A stretch of 64,000 nt of DNA. It comes from VXNF01 sp964291305. GTDB taxonomy: Bacteria; Actinomycetota; Acidimicrobiia; Acidimicrobiales; CATQHL01. The stretch is taken from contig OZ219783.1 in the NCBI GenBank assembly GCA_964291305.2, positions 620,001 to 684,000 of the forward strand, in the 5' to 3' direction. Position 1 is the stretch's first letter; every line of letters begins with the position of its first letter. Made by a program: the position numbers and the translations under genes. Under the pieces are notes generated by a model that saw only the letters and a program-made list of their open reading frames with translations, was not told the origin of the DNA and ran no database searches. This document shows positions 42,484 through 51,521 of this stretch, piece by piece.

Positions 42484-43554
42484 TCACGGTGCCGACCCCT
42501 CGCCGGCATTACCAGCGTCGCCGATGTCACCGCGCTGGCCCAGGCGCCGCAGCCGCGAGGTCACTGCAGCTCCGGCCAGGTCGAGCGAAGTTGGCAGCCG
42601 GGCTCGCTTGCCGAACGTCTTGCGCTCCGAAAGCAGCCCCTCGGGGCGGAAGCGCAGTACCAGCACTAGCAGCAGGCCGATTGAAAGGGGATGCACCGCC
42701 ACCAGCACATTGCGAAACTCCAGCGGCACGTCGATCAACTCCACCAGCTCGGTGAAGAGCAGCAGAACTGCCACGCCCAGCACGGGGCCGAACCGGCTAG
42801 CGATGCCGCCGAGTACCAGCGCGGTCCATGCGGTGAAAGTGAACTGCGGCTCGAAGACGCTGGGATTGGCATAGCGCAACCACCACATGTACAGCGGGGC
42901 GACCCCACCCACAGCGACACCCACCAGCACGAAAGTCTGCAGCCGCAGCCGACTCACCCGAATCCCCAGCGATAGGGCCACCGGCTCGTTGTCACGCATA
43001 GCTCGCAGCGCCCTGCCATAGCCCGAGCGGCTGATGCGGCGAGTGAAAGCGAAAACCAGTATTACAGCCCCCCAGGTCACAGCCAGCAGAACAGCCCGAA
43101 GAGCATCGCGTTCGAAGAAGCTCTCGAACGGTCGAGCCACGCTGTTGAAGCCCACAGTGCCGTGAGTGACGCTGCGCAGGTTGATTGCCAACTGGCGGAA
43201 CACCTCCGCAAACGCAAACGTGATAATCAGGAAGTACTCGCGTCTAGCTCGCAGAGCGGGTAGGCCGACAAGAAACGCCACTATGCCCGTCACAGCCATA
43301 GCTGCTAGGACTCCCGCCCAGATCGGCCAGCCGGGAGCGAAGTCCACCTCAAACTCCCCCGGGGGGTTCGTGGTAATGGTGTAGGTGTAAGAGCCGATAG
43401 CCAGGAGCCCCACGATGCCCAGGTCCCACATGCCGCCCCAGCCGGCCTCCACGTTCAGCAGCATGGTGACGCAGGCGTAAACGCCGATGAGGGTGAACAA
43501 GCTCACCCAGAAGCTGGGCGAACTGAGGGCGCTAACAGCGGCGAGAGTGCTCAT
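42484..43554 (-). CDS. Branched-chain amino acid-type ABC importer permease (LivM-like)
   Basis: 356 aa with about eight predicted membrane spans. Family marks are 'VGLPALRARREYFLIITFAFAEVFRQLAINL', 'GYGRALRAMRDNEPVALSLGI' (the cytoplasmic coupling loop contacting the ATPase) and 'AWTALVLGGIASRFGPVLGVAVL'. The C-terminal tail after about residue 320 ('RARLPTSLDLAGAAVTSRLRRLGQRGDIGDAGNAGEGSAP') is not conserved in the family and comes partly from the tandem duplication at the 42411-42552 junction. It is separated by 22 bases from the LivH-like gene upstream. Confidence 0.92.
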   Translation of the reverse strand: MSTLAAVSALSSPSFWVSLFTLIGVYACVTMLLNVEAGWGGMWDLGIVGLLAIGSYTYTITTNPPGEFEVDFAPGWPIWAGVLAAMAVTGIVAFLVGLPALRARREYFLIITFAFAEVFRQLAINLRSVTHGTVGFNSVARPFESFFERDALRAVLLAVTWGAVILVFAFTRRISRSGYGRALRAMRDNEPVALSLGIRVSRLRLQTFVLVGVAVGGVAPLYMWWLRYANPSVFEPQFTFTAWTALVLGGIASRFGPVLGVAVLLLFTELVELIDVPLEFRNVLVAVHPLSIGLLLVLVLRFRPEGLLSERKTFGKRARLPTSLDLAGAAVTSRLRRLGQRGDIGDAGNAGEGSAP

Positions 43555-43576
43555 GCGGCGTGCCGAGGCGTGCTCA

Positions 43577-44671
43577 TCAGGCGTGCTCCGCCCGGCGGCG
43601 GGTGCTGAACAATCCCTCAGGACGCACTAGCAGCACCAAGATCAAAGCTCCGAAAGCCACGACCAAGCGGTAAGCGGTGGGAATCCACAGCGCGCTTACG
43701 TCCATCGCCAAGCCCAGCAGCACGGCCGCGGCCATTACTCCCATGATGCTGCCGGTGCCGCCCAGCACGGCTGCGGACAGGATCACCAAGATGTTCTCCC
43801 ATCCCAGCGGGCTGGTGATGCCGCCGCGGCGCACGGCGATCATCACGCCAGCCATGGCAGCTAGGGCCGAACTGATGAACCACACCACGCTGGAGACCAC
43901 TCGCACGGGTATGCCGCGCACCGCTGCCAGAGTGGGATTAGAGGCCGCAGCACGAAGCCAGCGGCCCATGCGCGTCAGCGACAGGAAGAACTGCAAACTA
44001 AGGATCGCCCCCAGCGAAAGCAGGATCATTCCCAACTCGCCGGTGGCGATGTCTAAAGCGTTGTGCTGGGCGCCGAAGCCGTCGCTCTGGGTCGCCAGCA
44101 CGAACACCACGGTCGCCGCCACCACAGCAAGGGCCAAGCCCAGACCGGTGCTGCGGGCGGCCCATAACTCGGCCCAGCCGCCGACGGCTTCTCGGTGCTC
44201 GGCTCGCCGGGCGCGGTTGGCCAGCAGCCAGCCCACCAGCGCCGCCAGAACAGCGGCAAGCACCAGAACCAGCACGAACTCGGTAACCGAGAACTCGATG
44301 CGACTGCCGAAGCCCACCGGCACCGTGCGCAAAATGGTGCCGAAGATGGCGATAATCGCCCCATAGATGACGAAGGCGAGGCCGATCGAGGTGAACAGCA
44401 GCACGTTGCCGCCCTTATCCGCCACCGGTTTGAAGACCACTATCCCTAGCGCCACGCCCAAGACACCCATGAGCAACATGGACACCGCCCCGGCTAAGAA
44501 CACGTTCAAGCCGGCGTTGGTGATGAGAATGACCGAGATAAAAGCACCGAGCGCCAGCATCTGCCCGTGGGCGATGTGGAGGATGTTCTCGGTTTGGCGG
44601 ATGAGGGCGAACCCCACCGTGGCGGCGGCCAATACCCCGCCGGTGGTCAGCCCGAATATGACGTGTTGCAC
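43577..44671 (-). CDS. Branched-chain amino acid-type ABC importer permease (LivH-like)
   Basis: 364 aa, slightly longer than the typical 290-310, because of an insert around residues 150-200 ('ANRARRAEHREAVGGWAELWAARST...'). The start 'VIFGLTTGGVLAAATVGFALIRQTENILHIAHGQMLALGAF' is the standard LivH N-terminus, and 'GITSPLGWENILVILSAAVLGGTGSIMG' the coupling and pore region. It starts with GTG 44671 (VQHVIFG). It forms the transmembrane heterodimer with the LivM-like protein. The binding protein gene lies 90 bases upstream in the same direction. Confidence 0.92.
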   Translation of the reverse strand: MQHVIFGLTTGGVLAAATVGFALIRQTENILHIAHGQMLALGAFISVILITNAGLNVFLAGAVSMLLMGVLGVALGIVVFKPVADKGGNVLLFTSIGLAFVIYGAIIAIFGTILRTVPVGFGSRIEFSVTEFVLVLVLAAVLAALVGWLLANRARRAEHREAVGGWAELWAARSTGLGLALAVVAATVVFVLATQSDGFGAQHNALDIATGELGMILLSLGAILSLQFFLSLTRMGRWLRAAASNPTLAAVRGIPVRVVSSVVWFISSALAAMAGVMIAVRRGGITSPLGWENILVILSAAVLGGTGSIMGVMAAAVLLGLAMDVSALWIPTAYRLVVAFGALILVLLVRPEGLFSTRRRAEHA

Positions 44672-44761
44672 GCGATCAAGACCTAGGCCCCCGGTGCGGC
44701 CCGCCCGCTTAGTGGGGCTGCCCCGGGGACTCTATCGGTCTGCAGTATCGGTCTAGCTGGC

Positions 44762-45985
44762 CTAACGGCCCAGGCTTGAGTCGAGTTCGATTACCTCGCG
44801 CTCGGTGTAACTGCCGCCGACGATGTGCTGCACGGCGACCTTGGGCGACACCAGGTTGCCGAGGTTGTTCAACTCGATCGAGCCCGAGGGGCCGTCGTAG
44901 TCGATGTCCTCGCCGCGCTCTAGCGCAGCCACGCCGTCGGCGTAGGTGTACACCTTGGTGCCTGGAGCGTTGACGATACTTGGCACCTGAGCGGCGACGG
45001 CGGGACCGTCGGTGGACCCAGCGGCGGTCATCGCCAGTGCCAGGACGACATACTGGTCGTACTGGTTGGTCTCATAGAAGCCAGTTGGAGGTGGTTTGCC
45101 CGCGTACTCCTGGTGCGCCGCCGCGAACCTGGCATACGCTGGGGAGTCGAAGTCGTCGGTGACCTGAGCGGCCAGCACCCGGCCGGTAGGCAAGGCCGAT
45201 GCTGTCTCGGCAATGTCAGGCACCTGCAGGTCGGGCGAGACTAGGATCGTGGACTCATAGCCCCTGGCGATGTACTCACGGATGATGGGGATACCTGCCT
45301 GGGGGCCTGCGCCGATGTAGACGGCCTCGGGATCACCGGCAAAGGCCTGCTCTACCTGGGCCTGATAGCTGTCCTGGCCGGGCTGGAATCGCACATCTGC
45401 GGTAATCTCGCCGCCGATCTTGTTCTCCCAGACATCCTTGAAGACCTCCGCTGGGCTTTCAGTGCCCTCGGTCTGCTGCACCAGCATGGCTACCCGCGTG
45501 TAACCCAGGTCACGGGCCAACTGCGCCGAGATGATGCCGTAGGTTGTGTCCGAGGCGGTGATGCGCCAGATGTAGTTACCGCCCTGGGTGTCCAGCGTGG
45601 TTGTTCCGCAAGCTGGGCACATGGTCGGCATTTCGTCCTCTGCAACGGTCCCCAACAGGGCCACCGCGCCGTCGGATTCAACGCCACCGAGCGCGTCAAT
45701 CTCCTCGCGGATCCGGTTGTAGCCCGTGACTGCACCCTCGGCGGTGGACAGGTTGTCCTGTACCACGAGTTCAGCGTCGCGGCCTAAGACGCCGCCGGCT
45801 TCGTTGATGACGCCGATGGCGGCTTCTGCGCCGTCTTGGCTAGGTGGACCCCATTCGGCGTAGTCGCCGGACAGGCCCGCGAGGAAGCCGAACTTGACTG
45901 CTCCCTCGTCGTCGTCACCGCCGCAGCTGAGGACGATGCCGCCCAGCAGCACGATCGCGGCTAATGACAGGAAAATGCGTCGCAC
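44762..45985 (-). CDS. Branched-chain amino acid-type ABC importer substrate-binding lipoprotein (LivK-like)
   Basis: 407 aa. Lipoprotein signal with lipobox 'LGGIVLSC' (Cys21), followed by an acidic 'GGDDDEG' linker. The mature part is a type I periplasmic-binding fold: 'VKFGFLAGLSGDYAEWGPPSQDGAEAAIGVINEAGGVLG...', 'CPACGTTTLDTQGGNYIWRITASDTTYG'. The ligand is not predictable; related proteins bind amino acids, amides, urea or aromatic acids. It is the first gene of the five-gene importer plus Rieske oxygenase run. A 9-base repeat series sits 26-60 bases ahead of its start. Confidence 0.92.
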   Translation of the reverse strand: MRRIFLSLAAIVLLGGIVLSCGGDDDEGAVKFGFLAGLSGDYAEWGPPSQDGAEAAIGVINEAGGVLGRDAELVVQDNLSTAEGAVTGYNRIREEIDALGGVESDGAVALLGTVAEDEMPTMCPACGTTTLDTQGGNYIWRITASDTTYGIISAQLARDLGYTRVAMLVQQTEGTESPAEVFKDVWENKIGGEITADVRFQPGQDSYQAQVEQAFAGDPEAVYIGAGPQAGIPIIREYIARGYESTILVSPDLQVPDIAETASALPTGRVLAAQVTDDFDSPAYARFAAAHQEYAGKPPPTGFYETNQYDQYVVLALAMTAAGSTDGPAVAAQVPSIVNAPGTKVYTYADGVAALERGEDIDYDGPSGSIELNNLGNLVSPKVAVQHIVGGSYTEREVIELDSSLGR

Positions 45986-46010
45986 TATTCCCCTCCCGAT
46001 TGTCGTTCGA

Positions 46011-46045
46011 CTTATCTGACTTGTTTGATTTGTTGACTTATTTGA
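46011..46045. repeat. Degenerate 9-base tandem repeats ahead of the LivK-like gene
   Basis: CTTATCTGA, CTTGTTTGA, TTTGTTGA and CTTATTTGA follow each other at 46011-46045, 26 bases from the start codon of the divergently read LivK-like gene. Four similar units at one-turn spacing could be a regulator landing site or simple slippage. Confidence 0.6.
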
Positions 46046-46183
46046 CGAGATCTGGCTCTCCGCAGGCAGGTACGCAAGCGGAGCTTCAATCTCATTGAAG
46101 TTACAGTAGCAGGGCCGCCGAGACTGTGCGAGACGATCAGAGACGACCGGGCTGACCAGAACTGACCGCGCTAGCCGACCACG

Positions 46184-47749
46184 CTAAGCAATGGCTGCTG
46201 AGGCCCTGCCGGCCATTGCCAGCGCCAGTTCGTCCATATCCAGGCCACTTACTGGGCGTTCCAGCACGATTCGACCTCGAAACAGCACAATCAAGCGGTC
46301 GCTCAACTTGATGAGTTCCTCCAGGTCCATCGAAAGCAGGAGGACGGCGGCGTCGCTGCCCTTCACCTCTAGCAGCCGCCGGTGCACGTAATCGATGGCG
46401 CCGACATCTAAACCCCAGGTGGGGTTGTCGGCTACCAGCACCTTTGGCTCCCGAGACAACTCGCGGGCCAGCACTACCTTCTGCTGGTTACCCCCCGAGA
46501 GACTGCTGGCCAGCAGGTCTGGGTCTGGCGGGCGGACATCGTACTCTTCCAGCAGCTTCCGAGCCTTACGCCGGACGCTGCGCCAATCCAAGACGCCTCG
46601 CTTGTTGTAGGCACCAGCGGGGATATCCGACATGGCAATGTTCTCCGCCAGAGTCATGTCCAGGATTAGGCCCCAGACGTGGCGGTCCTCGGGTATCACC
46701 GCAAGCCCGGCGGTGCGCAGGGCGCTGGTGCTGGCCCCGGTGACCTCCTCGCCGGCAATGTGAACCGAGCCCGACTCAAGCTCACCCAGCCCGCAGACAG
46801 AGTTCACGAGCGTGCGCTGGCCGTTACCCTCCACTCCGGCCACGCCGAGAATCTCGCCAGGTCGCACCACGAACGACATGTCGTTCAGGTGATCGGAGCC
46901 CTCGCCGGGGGCGGTCAACTGGCGCACCTCCAGCAACGGGAAATCGTCGGTAAAGGGAGCGTGGTCGCTTTCGACGGCGACGATCTCGTGGCCGGTCATG
47001 GACCGGGTGAGGCTGCGCTCGTCGAAGTCGCCCCGCTCGCTGGTCGTGACCTTGCGGCCGCCGCGCAGCACGGTCACTCGGTCGGCAACCTCCATGACCT
47101 CGCCAAGCTTGTGGGTCACGAGCACGATCGAACATCCCCGATCTCGCAGATCGCGCAGGATTGCTAGCAGGTTCTGAATCTGGCGCGGGCCCAGCAGGGA
47201 CGTGGGCTCGTCGAGGATCAAGATGGTGGCACCCCTGAAGAGCACCTTGAGGATCTCGACCCGCTGCTGTAGGTCAACCGGCAGGTCCTGAACTTCGATG
47301 TGGGGATCGATCGGCATACCGAAGCGTTCGGCCAACTCGCGGGTTTCGGTTCCTATGACGCTGCGCCGCAGTCGCAGGTTGGTCGCCGGTCGTGATCCCA
47401 GAGCTATGTTCTCCGCCACGCTGAAGGTGGGTACCAAAGAGAAGTGTTGGTGCACCATGCCGATGCCCAACTCCAGGGCGTCGTGGGGCGAGTTGATGTC
47501 AACCTCGCTGCCGCGCACGTGGATAGTTCCAACGTCAGCCAGCACGTGCCCAAACATGACGTTCATCAGCGTCGTCTTGCCGGCCCCGTTCTCGCCTAGC
47601 AGCACATGGATCTCGCCGGCACGCAAATCGAAGTCAATGTCGACGTTGGCTCTCGTCTCGCCGTAGGTCTTCGAGATTCCGCGCAGCTCTACGACGTTGC
47701 CGTTGGTGCTGTTGTTGCCGTTGGTTGAAGCTCTCACGGCGGTGCTCAC
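46184..47749 (-). CDS. Nucleoside/sugar-type ABC importer ATPase with two ABC domains (BMP-family system)
   Basis: 521 aa with two fused nucleotide-binding domains. The first has Walker A 'GENGAGKTTLMNVMFG' and Walker B 'ILILDEPTSLLGP', with a degenerate signature ('LPVDLQQRVEIL'). The second has a degenerate Walker A ('GVEGNGQRTLVNSVCG') but a perfect signature 'LSGGNQQKVVLARELS' and 'VLVADNPTWGLDVGAIDYVHRRL'. The 'PTWGLDVGAID' block is characteristic of the YufO/NupA group that works with BMP-type lipoproteins and takes up nucleosides. It is the last gene of a seven-gene minus-strand operon and starts 15 bases after the molybdopterin enzyme gene, which ties transport to that enzyme. Confidence 0.93.
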   Translation of the reverse strand: MSTAVRASTNGNNSTNGNVVELRGISKTYGETRANVDIDFDLRAGEIHVLLGENGAGKTTLMNVMFGHVLADVGTIHVRGSEVDINSPHDALELGIGMVHQHFSLVPTFSVAENIALGSRPATNLRLRRSVIGTETRELAERFGMPIDPHIEVQDLPVDLQQRVEILKVLFRGATILILDEPTSLLGPRQIQNLLAILRDLRDRGCSIVLVTHKLGEVMEVADRVTVLRGGRKVTTSERGDFDERSLTRSMTGHEIVAVESDHAPFTDDFPLLEVRQLTAPGEGSDHLNDMSFVVRPGEILGVAGVEGNGQRTLVNSVCGLGELESGSVHIAGEEVTGASTSALRTAGLAVIPEDRHVWGLILDMTLAENIAMSDIPAGAYNKRGVLDWRSVRRKARKLLEEYDVRPPDPDLLASSLSGGNQQKVVLARELSREPKVLVADNPTWGLDVGAIDYVHRRLLEVKGSDAAVLLLSMDLEELIKLSDRLIVLFRGRIVLERPVSGLDMDELALAMAGRASAAIA

Positions 47750-47764
47750 GGTGGGCTGCCCTCC

Positions 47765-49975
47765 TCAGCCAGCCGAGCCAACGCCAGACATGGCGCGCCA
47801 GACTTTCTCGGGCGTTAGGGGCATATCCAAGTGGCGAACGCCGTAGGGCGCCAGAGCGTCAACGACTGCGCTTTGCACCGCGGGTGTGGCACCAACGGTG
47901 CCCGCCTCGCCTATTCCCTTGGCGCCCAGAGGGTTGAGCGGCGTGGGTGTGGTGTTCCGATAGGTCTCGAAGCTGCAGAACTCCGCCGCCGAAGGGATCA
48001 GGTAGTCCCCGAAGTTGGTGGTGCGGGGACCGGCGTCGGCGTCGTAGACCATCTCCTCCCACAGCGCCTGGGCGATGCCCTGGGCGATCCCGCCGTGTTG
48101 TTGGCCCTCGGCCAGCAGCGGGTTGATGACGTTGCCGCAGTCGTCCACGCACAGGTGGCGTAACTGACGGACACCTCCGGTCTCGGTGTCCAACTCCACA
48201 ACGGCCACGTGGGTGCCGAACGGGAAGGTCCGGGCGCCCTGGTCGAAGTCGCACTCGGCGGCCAGCGGCTCGGGAGATAGCTCGGCGAGCTTGGCCCACG
48301 AGAGCACGGTGTCGGGCGACCCGGCCACGCCTAGGCCCTCTCCGTGGTATACGGCAATATCATCCGCGTTGGCTTCTAGGTGTTCGGCGGCGACTTGTCG
48401 GGCTCGCTCCACCACCTCGGCCGCGGCCCGGTCGATCGCCGATCCGCCCAGTTGCAGAGAGCGCGAACCGTAGGTCCCGTTGCCGCGGGGCACTAGATCG
48501 GTGTCGGACTGAACGACGGTGATATCCCCCCAGGGCATTCCTAACTGCTCCGAGGCGATCTGGGCGTAGGTGGTCTGGTGACCCTGGCCGTGGGACGAGA
48601 CGCCCGAGAGCACCGTAGCTGTGCCGTCGGCGTGGATTTCCACCGAGCCGTAGTCGCTGCTGGGGCCGTTGCCGGTGACCTCGATGTAGTTGGCCACGCC
48701 GATGCCGAGTTGGTAGCGGTCACCCCGGGAGCGGCGCTCGGCCTGCTCTCGGCGCAACTCTTCGTAGCCGACTAGGCCGACGGCGCGTTCCATGGCCCCC
48801 AGGTAGTCGCCGGCGTCGTAGACGGCTCCTGTCAGGGTCTCTACCGGGTCGCTGTGGGTCTGGATCAGATTGCGCCGTCGCACCTCTACCGGGTCGAGTC
48901 CGATTTCAGCGGCCAGCAGGTCCATGCCCCGCTCTATGAGTGCTGCAGCCTCGGGCCTTCCCGCGCCCCGCAAGGCGCCGGTGGGAGCGGTATTAGTTAC
49001 CACGCTGCGTGCCCGGAAGTCGATCCGCGGGATCTGGTAGGTGCCCGCGGCCATCATCTTTGTGTAAAAGGTCAGCCAGGCGCCGATGTCGGGGTAGGCC
49101 CCGGCGTCCTGTGTCACGCTCACCTTCATGCCCACCACGGTGCCGTCGGCCCGGGCCCCTAGTTGCACATCCTGGACCTGGCCGCGGGCGTGGCCCATGT
49201 GGAGCATGTTCTCAGTGCGCGACTCTGTCCAGAGCAGCGGCTCACCCAGCCGCACCGCCAGAGCGGCGGTTACTACCTGCTCTACGTAGGCGTGGCCTTT
49301 AGCTCCGAACCCGCCGCCTGTGGCCGGCACCACGACATGAACCTGATCCACATCGAGTCCCAGGCAGGTGGCGATGGTCTGCTGGACCGAGAACGGCGAT
49401 TGCGTAGGCACCCAGAGCCGTAGGCGTTGCTCGCCGTCGAAGTTTGGAATCGCCAGGATGCCGTTGGTCTCCATCGGCGCCGGGGCGATCTTGTGATTCA
49501 CATAGCGGAATGAGACGACCACCTCGGCGTCGTCGAGCGCTCCCGGATCCTCGAGTGGATCTACCTCAAAGACCACCTCGGTAGCCGCCATCAGATCGGA
49601 GTTACCGGGGAGTTCCTCAATTTCGACGAACACTTCCTCGGCGCGGTCTCGGGCCTCGGCTGGGGTGTCGGCCACCACGGCGGCCACCGGATCGCCTACA
49701 TAGCCCACGGTTCCCGTGGCGAGCGCGGGACGGCCAAAGTGCGAGGGCGCCGGCGGCCCAGCCAGCATGTCCGGGAGGTCCAGATCTTCAGCGGTGTAGA
49801 CCCCCTCGCCGCCTGAGATGCTGAGGATCCGCCCGTGGGGCACGTCGGAGCGCACGAAGACGACGCTGCGCGCCTCAATCTGCAGGTCATCCACGTACGG
49901 GCGACCACCGGTCAGCAGGGCCGCGTCCTCGCGCCGCAACACGCTGTGGCCCAGGATCGAACCTGCTGTTGCCAT
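47765..49975 (-). CDS. Xanthine dehydrogenase-family molybdopterin-binding subunit (aldehyde/xanthine oxidase type)
   Basis: 736 aa, the size of CoxL/XdhB-type Mo subunits without fused FeS or FAD domains. Seen in order: 'GHSVLRREDAALLTGGRPYVDDL' (a/b hammerhead domain), 'VPATGGGFGAKGHAYVEQVV' (Mo-binding GGGFG), 'TGALRGAGRPEA' (active-site loop), and near the end 'GAKGIGEAGTVGATPAVQSA' with the conserved catalytic Glu. The AYRCSFR loop of true CO dehydrogenase is absent. Such enzymes hydroxylate N-heterocycles (purines, pyrimidines, nicotinate) or oxidise aldehydes. Its FeS and FAD partners are not adjacent but are encoded at 59632-63442. It lies in one operon with a nucleoside-type importer. 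Confidence 0.92.
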   Translation of the reverse strand: MATAGSILGHSVLRREDAALLTGGRPYVDDLQIEARSVVFVRSDVPHGRILSISGGEGVYTAEDLDLPDMLAGPPAPSHFGRPALATGTVGYVGDPVAAVVADTPAEARDRAEEVFVEIEELPGNSDLMAATEVVFEVDPLEDPGALDDAEVVVSFRYVNHKIAPAPMETNGILAIPNFDGEQRLRLWVPTQSPFSVQQTIATCLGLDVDQVHVVVPATGGGFGAKGHAYVEQVVTAALAVRLGEPLLWTESRTENMLHMGHARGQVQDVQLGARADGTVVGMKVSVTQDAGAYPDIGAWLTFYTKMMAAGTYQIPRIDFRARSVVTNTAPTGALRGAGRPEAAALIERGMDLLAAEIGLDPVEVRRRNLIQTHSDPVETLTGAVYDAGDYLGAMERAVGLVGYEELRREQAERRSRGDRYQLGIGVANYIEVTGNGPSSDYGSVEIHADGTATVLSGVSSHGQGHQTTYAQIASEQLGMPWGDITVVQSDTDLVPRGNGTYGSRSLQLGGSAIDRAAAEVVERARQVAAEHLEANADDIAVYHGEGLGVAGSPDTVLSWAKLAELSPEPLAAECDFDQGARTFPFGTHVAVVELDTETGGVRQLRHLCVDDCGNVINPLLAEGQQHGGIAQGIAQALWEEMVYDADAGPRTTNFGDYLIPSAAEFCSFETYRNTTPTPLNPLGAKGIGEAGTVGATPAVQSAVVDALAPYGVRHLDMPLTPEKVWRAMSGVGSAG

Positions 49976-50006
49976 GGGTTACTTTCTGTGCTTCGGGGTG
50001 CCGCTG

Positions 50007-51371
50007 TCAGGCCGAGGGGGCGTAGCCGATCAGATCCAGGATGACGTGTGCGCCCGGCACCTGCAGTGGCCCGCCGATGCGCATCGTTGTGGAAGCTGGC
50101 TTGGAGCCGGGGAAGTGGCGAGCCCACTCGTTGATGGAGACCTGAAAGTCTGCGAAGTCGGCGTGATAGCACTGCCGTTTGCAGATGTTCTCTAGCGAGG
50201 TGCCGGCCGCCTCGCAGATGGCCGAGATGTTCTGCAGTAGATACTCCATCTCCATCTGCGGCGGTAACCCGTAGTGCGGGAAGCCAGGGTTGCGCTGCAC
50301 GCTTTGGGGCAGGCTGCCCCGCTCGTCGGTGGGGATGACGGTGCTGAAGAAGAGGTAGTCGCCAGCCTTTACGGCTTGCGGCTCGTGCCAGGGTGGCTGC
50401 ACCGCGTCTGACGTCTCGATGGTCTGCTTAGAGATGGAGGCGTCGTCGGCCAGGAGTTTCATGGCAATCTCGATGCGCGACCCCATACCGCCGAGGCCCA
50501 TGTAGGGCACCACCACTCGAGCTGGCGGGTTCTCGGGGAACCACTGACGCCACACCCTGTCCATACCAGCGAAATCGTTGGGGCTAGAGAGGTAAACGGT
50601 GGCCTTCACGCAGTTGTTTTGCAGCGAGGAAGCGCCGGCTGCGGCAGCAATTTTCTCCAGCTTCGCCAGCGTGTAGTCGGTCTGGCGCTCGATTGGCGAG
50701 CCGTACCAGAGGTAAGGGTTGACGCGAGCCTCAGGCGCTAGTCCGCTGAACTCGCCCATGTGACGCTCGGACATCCAGTCGCCCATCCAGTCGACCGGGA
50801 TCTCCCCTGCGAGGAAGATCCAGTCGCCGCGCCTGATGGCCGGTGAGTAGCCCGCTAGGGGCGAGGGTACGCTCTCGGGCGTCTCGTAGCCCACGCTGGG
50901 ACCGCCGGGGATGGCCAGCAGGTCAACCTCGATAAGCGAGTCGCGCACTAGCAACTCCTTGATGCCCATACCGGTGGAGGCGGGACGGGGCGGCTTGATG
51001 TAGAGGTCGCGGGTTCGCAGGTACGGCGTGATGGTTATACGCGGCCAGGTGTTGCCCGCGGCGAACTCCTCCATCGTGGGGTACTCCGAGGTGAACCACT
51101 GGTAAATCCGCACCACGTCAGTGGAGATGTCGCAGCCCGCGGCGGCAAGCGTGGTCGTAAGGTTGTCCAAGATGACCTTGGATTGCAGTTCTAGATGGTT
51201 ATCCAGGTAGGGGTTACGACCATCTCCGCCGCCGGCGGCAGTGATCCCCGTCTCGAAGTCCGTGGCTAGCTGGCCAGACAGAAACACCCAGTTGCCGGCC
51301 TTCACCGCTGGTGTGTAAGGCATAAGCGGCATGGGCTCGCCGCCCCAGATGTGTTGGATATCGCTGGCCAT
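50007..51371 (-). CDS. Triple-domain RidA/YjgF/Rid family protein (paralogue of 5470-6783)
   Basis: 454 aa from ATG 51371, preceded by GGAGGTAG. Three Rid units are visible: 'MPYTPAVKAGNWVFLSGQLATDFETG...', 'GYSPAIRRGDWIFLAGEIPVDWMGD...' and 'PPWHEPQAVKAGDYLFFSTVIPTDERG...', each followed by the 'QTDYTLAKLEKIAAAAG' or 'EYLLQNISAICEAAG' helix. In a homotrimeric RidA three subunits make three clefts, so one such chain may form the whole trimer. It has the same architecture as the protein at 5470 beside the ring-opening amidohydrolase, which links this operon to that locus. It is placed between an isochorismatase-fold hydrolase and the Mo subunit. Confidence 0.87.
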   Translation of the reverse strand: MASDIQHIWGGEPMPLMPYTPAVKAGNWVFLSGQLATDFETGITAAGGGDGRNPYLDNHLELQSKVILDNLTTTLAAAGCDISTDVVRIYQWFTSEYPTMEEFAAGNTWPRITITPYLRTRDLYIKPPRPASTGMGIKELLVRDSLIEVDLLAIPGGPSVGYETPESVPSPLAGYSPAIRRGDWIFLAGEIPVDWMGDWMSERHMGEFSGLAPEARVNPYLWYGSPIERQTDYTLAKLEKIAAAAGASSLQNNCVKATVYLSSPNDFAGMDRVWRQWFPENPPARVVVPYMGLGGMGSRIEIAMKLLADDASISKQTIETSDAVQPPWHEPQAVKAGDYLFFSTVIPTDERGSLPQSVQRNPGFPHYGLPPQMEMEYLLQNISAICEAAGTSLENICKRQCYHADFADFQVSINEWARHFPGSKPASTTMRIGGPLQVPGAHVILDLIGYAPSA

Positions 51372-51410
51372 GACTACCTCCGGTTCGGTGGGCGTTTCTC
51401 TCGGGTTCTC

Positions 51411-51440
51411 TTATGGCGTCAACGGTTATGGCGTCAACGG
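51411..51440. repeat. Exact 15-bp tandem duplication
   Basis: TTATGGCGTCAACGG at 51411-51425 is repeated at once at 51426-51440, in the gap between the RidA-type gene and the hydrolase gene. It is one of several exact short tandem duplications in this window. Confidence 0.9.
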
Positions 51441-51521
51441 TGAAAGCGGTGGCGGGCAGGTATACCGCTGGCCGCCACCTTCACCTAGCTCGGTCGCGGG
51501 AATTGGCTGTGGGATCGGCCC

